From contig NZ_JBASCI010000120.1 of assembly GCF_049651565.1 (NCBI RefSeq), positions 1 to 48,929 on the forward strand: a stretch of DNA of 48,929 nt, read 5' to 3'. Below the pieces are notes generated by a model that was not told the DNA's origin, searched no databases, and worked only from the letters and a program-made list of their open reading frames with translations. The position numbers were made by a program, and so were the translations under genes. The stretch comes from Brooklawnia sp049651565. GTDB taxonomy: Bacteria; Actinomycetota; Actinomycetes; Propionibacteriales; Propionibacteriaceae. Below, piece after piece: positions 43,594 through 48,929 of the stretch. Every line of letters starts with the position of its first letter. The stretch's first letter is position 1.

Positions 43594-44286
43594 ATGAGCC
43601 CTGCACCCACTGATCCCAAGACTCGCCGCCGACTCGTCGCCCTCATCGCCGCTGGCATCGTCCTGCTGCTCCTGGCCGCAGTCGGCGTCTACGGACTCCT
43701 CACCGGCCCCCGCAACCCCAGCACGACCGATCCGCGCCCCGAGCCGTCGCCGACCGTGACCACACCATCGTCGCCGGGGCCGTCAACGCCGCCGTTGCCG
43801 AAGGTTCCAGCGGTGCCGCGCTCGACCGATCCGGTCACCTTCGCCGAAGGCGTCGCCACCACCTTGTTCGCCTGGGACACCGCGCTGGGGCTGTGGCCGC
43901 TGGACTACACCTCGGCGATCCTCACCGTCGGTGACCCCTCCGGCGACGAGCAAGCAGGCCTCGCCTCCGACATCGCCACCTACCTGCCGAACCGGGACGC
44001 CTGGATCGAACTACGCCAGTACGCCACCACCCAGCACCTCGTCATCGACACCTCGCTCGTCCCTGACGCCTGGGCCGACGCAGTGGCGCAGGCGCAGCCC
44101 GGGCAGATCGCCCCCGGCACAACCGCGGTCACGATCGAGGGCACCCGCCACCGCTCCGGCATCTGGAACGGCCAGCCCGTCACCTCCGAGCATCCCGTCT
44201 CGTTCACCGTGTTCGTGGTCTGCGCACCGACGTACCCGACCTGCCACGTGCTGCGGCTGTCCCAGCTCGACAACCCCCTCCGCTGA
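43594..44286 (+). CDS. Single-pass membrane protein, VirB8/TcpC-like candidate
   Basis: 230 residues from ATG 43594; GTG 43579 is an alternative. A short basic cytoplasmic tail (DPKTRRR) is followed by one transmembrane segment (LVALIAAGIVLLLLAAVGVY), a Pro/Ser/Thr-rich linker and an extracellular domain starting DPVTFAEGVATTLFAWDTAL. The plan (short tail, one helix, about 140-residue outer domain with FAWDTA) resembles VirB8-like proteins of Gram-positive transfer systems. That role is inferred from topology and location. The peptidase gene follows after 9 bp. Confidence 0.65.
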   Translation: MSPAPTDPKTRRRLVALIAAGIVLLLLAAVGVYGLLTGPRNPSTTDPRPEPSPTVTTPSSPGPSTPPLPKVPAVPRSTDPVTFAEGVATTLFAWDTALGLWPLDYTSAILTVGDPSGDEQAGLASDIATYLPNRDAWIELRQYATTQHLVIDTSLVPDAWADAVAQAQPGQIAPGTTAVTIEGTRHRSGIWNGQPVTSEHPVSFTVFVVCAPTYPTCHVLRLSQLDNPLR

Positions 44287-44295
44287 GGTGCCGCC

Positions 44296-45915
44296 GTGTT
44301 CCGCAAGACAGCTATCGCCGCCCTCGCGCTCATGTTCCTCGCCCCGTCCGTCATCCTGCTCGGGATCGGGGCACTGATGAACCCCGCCGCCGCCAACTGC
44401 GCCACCACCACAGACGTGGTCAGCCTCGGGCCTGTGCCGGACTCGCTCACCGTGACCACGGCCAACGGTGAGACGTTCACGCTGAACCGGCAGCAGCTCA
44501 CCCACGCCGCCACGATCATCGCCATCGGCAACAACACCGACGGCGTGGGCAGGCCCGGGATCAAGATCGCGCTCATGGCCGCGCTCACCGAGTCCACGCT
44601 GCGGATGCTGTCGAACACCGGCACCTACCCCGAGAGCGCGAACTACCCCAACGACGGCAACGGCTCCGACCACGACTCCCTGGGTCTGTTCCAGATGCGC
44701 CCACAGTCGGGCTGGGGTTCGGTCGCCGAACTCATGGACCCCACCTATCAAGCGCGAGCGTTCTTCGGCGGGCCAACCGGACCGAACTACCCCTCGCCGC
44801 GCGGTCTGCTCGACACCCCCGGCTGGCAGCAGATGTACCCCGGCGAAGCCGCCCAAGCCGTCGAGGTCTCCGCCTACCCCGACCGCTACCGCAACTACGC
44901 ACCCGTCGCCGACACCATCCTCACCACCCTCACCACAGGCAGCTCCAGCACGACACCGGCGGGGGCCGCTGGCCCAGCATCGTTGTCGTCGAGGGTGGTG
45001 TTCCCACTCCCGGAGGGGACCTGGGTGGCGACCTCGCCGTTCGGGATGCGCGTGCATCCAATCACCGGCGAGTACAAGCTGCACACCGGCGCGGACTTCG
45101 CAGCACCCGACGGCACCCCGATCCTCGCCGCAACCGGCGGCACCGTGACCGTCGCCGAGTTCACCAGCGGCTACGGCGGACTCATCGTCATCGAGCACAC
45201 CATCGACGGCCACAAGATCGCCACGGCGTACGCCCACATGTGGCAGCACGGCATCCACGTCAAGACCGGCGACACGGTGCGGGCCGGGCAGCACATCGGC
45301 GATGTCGGCTCCTCCGGATACTCCACCGGTGCGCACCTGCACTTCGAAGTCCGTCAAGGCGGCATCAATGGCGACTTCATCGACCCCGCCGCCTGGCTCA
45401 ACCAGCACGGAGCCGCGAACCTCCCCGAAGCCACCAGCGGATCACCCGCCGCCTGTCGTGCGGCGGGGACCGCAGGGCCGCCCACCGGCGTCGATGGCGA
45501 CCCTGACCGGCTCGTCGACGATCCCACCACCGGCGGGAAGATAACCGCCAGGCTGCTGCACCTCTACCAGCAGACCCTCGCGGCGTTCCCGGACACTGGC
45601 TGGGGTTGCTACTCGCCGCGCCCCGGCACCAAGTCGGAGCATCCCCTCGGGCGGGCGTGTGACATCACCTTCGGTAATCGGATCGGCCAACGCCCCAGCC
45701 CCGCCCAGCTCGACGCCGGATGGGCCGTGACGAACTGGATGAAAGACAACGCAGGCGTCCTCGGCGTCGAATACCTCATCTGGCAAGGCCAAATCTGGTC
45801 CGTCAGCCGCGACGCTGACGGCTGGCGACCCTACAACGGCGGCGGCATGCACAACCCCAACGATGTAACCGGAGGCCACTACGACCACCTCCACGTCACC
45901 GTGAAAGCAGGATGA
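44296..45915 (+). CDS. Secreted transglycosylase / M23 peptidase / M15-like cell-wall hydrolase
   Basis: 539 residues starting GTG 44296. A hydrophobic N-terminal segment (IAALALMFLAPSVILLGIGA) targets it outside. Domain 1 (about 60-210) is lysozyme-like: ALMAALTESTLRML with candidate catalytic Glu, then DSLGLFQMRPQSGWG. Domain 2 (about 235-365) is an M23 peptidase: SPFGMRVHPITGEYKLHTGAD and STGAHLHFEV with the zinc ligands. Domain 3 (about 425-539) has SEHPLGRACDITF and HYDHLHVTV, resembling M15/ARB_07466-like peptidases. Such triple hydrolases open peptidoglycan for the transfer channel (VirB1 role). It overlaps the DUF6112 gene by 4 nt. Confidence 0.87.
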   Translation: MFRKTAIAALALMFLAPSVILLGIGALMNPAAANCATTTDVVSLGPVPDSLTVTTANGETFTLNRQQLTHAATIIAIGNNTDGVGRPGIKIALMAALTESTLRMLSNTGTYPESANYPNDGNGSDHDSLGLFQMRPQSGWGSVAELMDPTYQARAFFGGPTGPNYPSPRGLLDTPGWQQMYPGEAAQAVEVSAYPDRYRNYAPVADTILTTLTTGSSSTTPAGAAGPASLSSRVVFPLPEGTWVATSPFGMRVHPITGEYKLHTGADFAAPDGTPILAATGGTVTVAEFTSGYGGLIVIEHTIDGHKIATAYAHMWQHGIHVKTGDTVRAGQHIGDVGSSGYSTGAHLHFEVRQGGINGDFIDPAAWLNQHGAANLPEATSGSPAACRAAGTAGPPTGVDGDPDRLVDDPTTGGKITARLLHLYQQTLAAFPDTGWGCYSPRPGTKSEHPLGRACDITFGNRIGQRPSPAQLDAGWAVTNWMKDNAGVLGVEYLIWQGQIWSVSRDADGWRPYNGGGMHNPNDVTGGHYDHLHVTVKAG

Positions 45916-46187
45916 CCGGAATGGGCGTCTTCCCGGACTTCGACGGCCTCGGCGGCATCGGCGACCTCCGCGCCGTCGTCGGCGCACTCCTCACGTTCGT
46001 GCTGATCGTCGCCGTGCTCATGCTGATCGTCTCCGCGATCGTGTGGGCCATCGCCTCTGCCCACGGCAACTATTCCACCGCAGGCAAAGGCAGAGTCGGC
46101 GTCCTCGTCTCGGTCGGAGCCGCCGCGCTCGCCGGTGCCGGGGTGGCCTGGATGAACTGGCTCATCAACCTCGGCCAACAGCTCTAG
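45912..46187 (+). CDS. DUF6112 small membrane protein (pilin-like, copy 1)
   Basis: 91 residues with two transmembrane helices (LTFVLIVAVLMLIVSAIVWA and VGVLVSVGAAALAGAGVAWM) and a conserved GDLRAVVGALL start. The layout resembles TrbC/VirB2-type proteins of Gram-positive secretion systems. The start overlaps the upstream peptidase stop (ATGA). It is paralogous to the 107-residue protein at 47448-47771. The reversed DUF1016 gene separates the two, so the operon was probably interrupted by an insertion here. Confidence 0.78.
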   Translation: MTGMGVFPDFDGLGGIGDLRAVVGALLTFVLIVAVLMLIVSAIVWAIASAHGNYSTAGKGRVGVLVSVGAAALAGAGVAWMNWLINLGQQL

Positions 46188-46241
46188 CAGCAGCGCGTGG
46201 GCGTGTCACTCGCCCCGGGCGCGCTGGTTGTATCCGAAAGG

Positions 46242-47321
46242 TCAGTCGTCGTTGGCTGAGGGTAGTTCTCGTCGTGCGAGCCGTTCGCGCGCCTCGCGGA
46301 GCATGAGTTGGAGTCGCTGTTCGAGTTCGTGCTTGGGTGGCAGTGCTGTCCAGTACTCGGCGACAACGATGCCGTCCTTATGCATCTCCAGCAGTTCAAC
46401 CTGTTCACGGCTGGCCTCCGCGCACAGGACCAGACCAACGGGTGCTTCCTCACCTTCGTGGCGCTCATGCCGGTTGAGCCACTTCAGGTAGAGCTTCATC
46501 TGACCCTCGTAGCGGGCGTCGAACTCGCCGATCTTGAGCTCCACTGCGACGAGCCGCCTCAAGGGCCGGTGGTAGAGGAGCAGGTCGAGGTGGAAATCCT
46601 TGCCGTCGATCACCATCCGCTTCTGCCGCTCCACAAACGTGAAGCCCGTGCCGACCTCCAGCAGGAACGCCTCCAGGTCACGCAGAATCGCCGCTTCCAA
46701 GTCCGCTTCGAGGTAGCCGTCGTGGAGGCCGAGGAAGTCGAGCAGGTACGGGTCGCTGAACGTGTCTGCGGGAACCAGTGACCCCGACCCGAGCTGTGAG
46801 TCTGCGAGCTCGCGACGTTCGTAGGCTTTGCGGCTGATCGCGCGACGCAACTCTCGCACTGTCCACCGCCCCGCGACCGCTGCCTCGGCGTAGAAGGCCC
46901 GCGCATCGTCACTGCGCAACGGCAGGAGGGCGAGGAAGTGCGACCAACTCAATTTCTGTGACAGCGTCACCAGAATCTCGCGGTCAGGGAACAGGCGGGA
47001 GAACTTGACCATCCGGTTCAGGTTCGGCTCGTCGAAGCCCCGCCCGAAGCGGCCCGTCAATTCCTGTGACAGCGTCACCAGAATCTGCGCACCGTACTCG
47101 GCGCGCCCAGCGCCGAGTACTTCGGAGTCGATGATCGAGCCGATCTGCCAGTACGTCATCGTCAAGGTCGCGTTGGCGTAGGAAGCGATCGACTCACGAG
47201 CGCTTTCGATGAGAGCCGACACCTGTGCGACCAGGTCCTGCTCGGACGACGGCACTCCCGCACCTGGGCGGCGCGCGAGACCGTCACCTGGCTCTCGGCG
47301 TGGTGCGGCGGGCTCGTTCAT
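46242..47321 (-). CDS. DUF1016 (YhcG) family PD-(D/E)XK nuclease, second copy
   Basis: 359 residues, minus strand within a plus-strand operon. The N-terminal DUF1016 domain has MTYWQIGSIIDSEVLGAG, repeats QILVTLSQEL (79-88) and EILVTLSQKL (115-124), and LSWSHFLALLPL. The C-terminal nuclease has LEAFLLEVGTGFTFVERQKR, FHLDLLLYHRPLRRLVAVEL and KLYLKWLNRHER. The nuclease half is strongly similar to the protein at 25296-26342; the N-terminal repeat sequences differ. Flanked by 54 bp to the left DUF6112 gene and about 126 bp to the right one. It may act in defence or in element competition; no direct evidence. Confidence 0.88.
   Translation of the reverse strand: MNEPAAPRREPGDGLARRPGAGVPSSEQDLVAQVSALIESARESIASYANATLTMTYWQIGSIIDSEVLGAGRAEYGAQILVTLSQELTGRFGRGFDEPNLNRMVKFSRLFPDREILVTLSQKLSWSHFLALLPLRSDDARAFYAEAAVAGRWTVRELRRAISRKAYERRELADSQLGSGSLVPADTFSDPYLLDFLGLHDGYLEADLEAAILRDLEAFLLEVGTGFTFVERQKRMVIDGKDFHLDLLLYHRPLRRLVAVELKIGEFDARYEGQMKLYLKWLNRHERHEGEEAPVGLVLCAEASREQVELLEMHKDGIVVAEYWTALPPKHELEQRLQLMLREARERLARRELPSANDD
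46949..46978. repeat. DUF1016 palindromic repeat, gene 2, distal copy
   Basis: 30 bp matching 47057-47086 at 29 positions, offset exactly 108 bp. On the coding strand it has GTGAC and GTCAC around GCT, extended by partly complementary outer bases. Encodes residues 115-124. Confidence 0.88.
47057..47086. repeat. DUF1016 palindromic repeat, gene 2, proximal copy
   Basis: Second copy, differing by one base (C at 47063 versus T at 46955). The core GTGAC-GCT-GTCAC is identical. The codons ATT, TCA and TTG, unusual-looking for this GC-rich DNA, are kept in both copies. Encodes residues 79-88. Confidence 0.88.
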
Positions 47322-47447
47322 GCCTCAAGTCTCCCAGAACCCACCGACAAACGCCGGGCCCCACGGGTCAGCGGGCGCACCTGTGGCGTGTACCCCGTCT
47401 GTGCATCCGCGCTGGCGGGCCGACTGCCCGCGTCAAGGAGACCCACC

Positions 47448-47771
47448 GTGTTCGATCTGCTCACCACTACCGTCCTGCCCGCCGTCGGCCTGGTGCCGAT
47501 GGACATCAACATCGACCCCAACACCAACGGCCTGCCCGGGATCAACCAGCTGCGCACCATCGTCGGCGCGGTGATGACCATCGGCCTGATCCTCTCCGTC
47601 CTCGCACTGATCGTCTCCGCGATCGTGTGGGGCTTCGGAGCGAACTCCAGCAACCCTCACCTCGCCAGCAGGGGGAAGATCGGCGTCCTCGTCTCCTGCG
47701 GCGCGGCGGTGATCTGCGGTGCGTCGGTGACGCTCATCAACTTCTTCTGGAACGTCGGCCAGCAGGTCTGA
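47448..47771 (+). CDS. DUF6112 small membrane protein (pilin-like, copy 2)
   Basis: 107 residues from GTG 47448, with AAGGAG at 47435-47440; the longer frame from 47388 is not supported. GINQLRTIVGAVMTIGLILS, VLALIVSAIVWGFGANSSN and GKIGVLVSCGAAVICGASVT align with copy 1 along their length. The N-terminal stretch MFDLLTTTVLPAVGLVPMDI adds a possible signal. Likely a structural subunit of the conjugation channel. A TrbL-like gene follows after 34 bp. Confidence 0.78.
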   Translation: MFDLLTTTVLPAVGLVPMDINIDPNTNGLPGINQLRTIVGAVMTIGLILSVLALIVSAIVWGFGANSSNPHLASRGKIGVLVSCGAAVICGASVTLINFFWNVGQQV

Positions 47772-47805
47772 CCCGCATCGTCGTCGAGAGGTCTGGTGGT
47801 TCGTG

Positions 47806-48929
47806 ATGAGCGTGTGCGACATCCCGGTGATCTCCTCGGTCTGCGATGCCGTCGGCGAAGGGGCCGCCACGCTGGTCGCGGCCCCGTTCGACTGGCTCGC
47901 CCAGGCCATGGGAGCTGCCGCGGGCTGGTTGTTCGAGGCGGTCTGGTCGGTGTTCGACACCACCACCCTCGTCGATGTCACCCGACCGGGATACGTGAGT
48001 GTCTACAACCTGCTGTTCGGTGTCGCGGTGTTCGTGATGCTGATCTTCTTCTGCCTCCAACTCATCACCGGCCTGATCCGCCGCGACCCCACCGCCCTGA
48101 CCCGAGCTGCCCTCGGCCTCGCGAAATCAGTGCTCGGGTCGTTCGTCATCATCACCCTCACCGCCCTGCTGCTGGAAGTCGTCGACCAGCTGTGCATCGG
48201 CATCGTCCAAGCCGCAGGCGAGACCACCGAGTCGATGGGCGACAAGATCGCCCTCCTCGCCACCGGCCTGGTCGGGATCAACATCGCCGCCCCCGGTGTC
48301 GGGGCGATCATCACGATCTTCATGGCCGGCCTCGCGATCACCGCCGCCGCCATCGTCTGGCTCTCCCTCCTCGTACGCAAAGCCCTGCTGCTGGTGGCGA
48401 TCGTGTTCGCCCCACTCGCGTTCTCAGGCGCGTCGTGGGACGCGAGCCGTGGGTGGATTGGGAAGTGGGCGATGTTCGTCGTCGCGCTGATCTGCTCCAA
48501 GCTCGTGCTCGTCGTGATGTTCCTGGTCGCGATCACGCAGGTCTCGGCACCCATCGACGCCGACCTGGCCTCGATCAGCGACCCGATCGCGGGGATCGTG
48601 CTGATGGCGATGGCCGCGTTCGCGCCCTATCTGACGTACAAGTTCATCGCGTTCGTCGGTTTCGACATGTATCACGCGATCGGCTCCGAACAAGACGCCA
48701 AACACGCTCTCAACCGCCCCATCCCCGTCCCCGGACGCGGCGCAGGCGGCGGCGCGGAGCCGAAGAAGGTACTCGACGGTGCAGGCAACAGCGGTGGAGG
48801 TGGCGGCGCGGGCCATGGAGGCGGTGGGAGCGCGCCACCCGCGCCGAAACCCACACCCGCATCCTCGGCCGAAAGCGGGGCTGGCGCATCGGGTGGAGGT
48901 GCCGCTGCGTCCGGCGGCGGTGCTGCGGC
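47806..48929 (+). CDS. TrbL/VirB6-like conjugation channel protein (3' end outside window)
   Basis: ATG 47806; the frame is open to the window end, giving 374 residues so far. The N-terminus reads MSVCDIPVISSVCDAVGEGA. Five or six hydrophobic helices follow, among them YNLLFGVAVFVMLIFFCLQL, GSFVIITLTALLLEVVDQL and LLLVAIVFAPLAFSGASWDA, then IAGIVLMAMAAFAPYLTYKF. After residue about 300 the chain becomes a Gly/Ala/Pro-rich low-complexity tail with repeated GGG(A/S). The topology and tail are typical of VirB6/TrbL-type inner-membrane channel proteins in actinobacterial conjugative elements. It closes the visible part of the transfer operon. Confidence 0.85.
   Translation, partial: MSVCDIPVISSVCDAVGEGAATLVAAPFDWLAQAMGAAAGWLFEAVWSVFDTTTLVDVTRPGYVSVYNLLFGVAVFVMLIFFCLQLITGLIRRDPTALTRAALGLAKSVLGSFVIITLTALLLEVVDQLCIGIVQAAGETTESMGDKIALLATGLVGINIAAPGVGAIITIFMAGLAITAAAIVWLSLLVRKALLLVAIVFAPLAFSGASWDASRGWIGKWAMFVVALICSKLVLVVMFLVAITQVSAPIDADLASISDPIAGIVLMAMAAFAPYLTYKFIAFVGFDMYHAIGSEQDAKHALNRPIPVPGRGAGGGAEPKKVLDGAGNSGGGGGAGHGGGGSAPPAPKPTPASSAESGAGASGGGAAASGGGAA

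Overview
High-GC DNA of an actinobacterium, most likely a member of the Micrococcales such as the Microbacteriaceae. This placement rests on codon and GC bias, actinobacterial-type families (DUF2637, DUF6112, MAB_1171c, a TraA-type MobF relaxase) and GTG/TTG starts. The window looks like a large integrative-conjugative element or conjugative plasmid whose cargo is dominated by antiviral defence genes, next to a left flank of insertion-sequence debris and truncated genes.

Layout. (1) 1-2.2 kb: the 3' part of a group II intron (maturase ORF, domains V/VI) lying inside an ISL3-type transposase gene, of which the 3' exon is present. (2) 2.2-8 kb: a truncated membrane-protein gene, a TetR repressor divergent from a DHA2-type MFS exporter, then four gene fragments joined end to end (HelD N-half, SRPBCC C-half, DHFR-like N-half, DprA C-half). 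(3) 8-12.4 kb: a small membrane protein and a three-gene type II CBASS operon on the minus strand (patatin-like phospholipase, CD-NTase, E2-E1 fusion Cap2), with no Cap3 peptidase gene visible. (4) 12.4-17.4 kb: the TraA/TrwC relaxase-helicase, and a cytosine-C5 methyltransferase gene broken by one in-frame TGA that also contains a second, ribosome-binding-site-equipped reading frame. (5) 17.4-34.9 kb: a minus-strand BREX type 1 operon, read from 34.9 kb leftwards: HTH protein, brxA, brxB, brxC, pglX, DUF1016 nuclease, pglZ, brxL, SIR2-like, HerA. Nearly all gene junctions overlap, so SIR2-HerA, elsewhere a stand-alone NAD-depleting system, is apparently co-transcribed with BREX. Its BrxL ends in a MIT_C-like domain. 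(6) 35-38.5 kb: an overlapping XRE / ImmA-IrrE / MAB_1171c / alpha-beta hydrolase module with an array of four near-identical palindromic operators upstream. (7) 38.5-48.9 kb: the plus-strand maintenance and transfer operon (ArdC antirestriction protein, prim-pol, DUF2637, ParB-like, VirB8-like, M23 peptidase/transglycosylase, two DUF6112 pilin-like proteins, a TrbL/VirB6-like protein running off the end). A second DUF1016 nuclease gene is inserted in reverse orientation between the two DUF6112 genes.

How it fits together. The XRE/ImmA module and its operators probably control the transfer operon. ArdC would protect incoming DNA, TraA and the type IV secretion genes move it, and CBASS, BREX and SIR2-HerA protect the host and element against phage.

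Most unusual signal. Each of the two DUF1016 genes carries two nearly exact DNA repeats, exactly 108 bp apart. Each repeat is a near-palindrome with a constant centre and constant ends, but with arms that differ between the two genes while matching within each gene. Codons that look unusual for this GC-rich DNA are kept in both copies. This looks like a DNA-level, allele-specific element embedded in a nuclease gene. A comparable 31-bp perfect palindrome sits inside the ParB-like gene.
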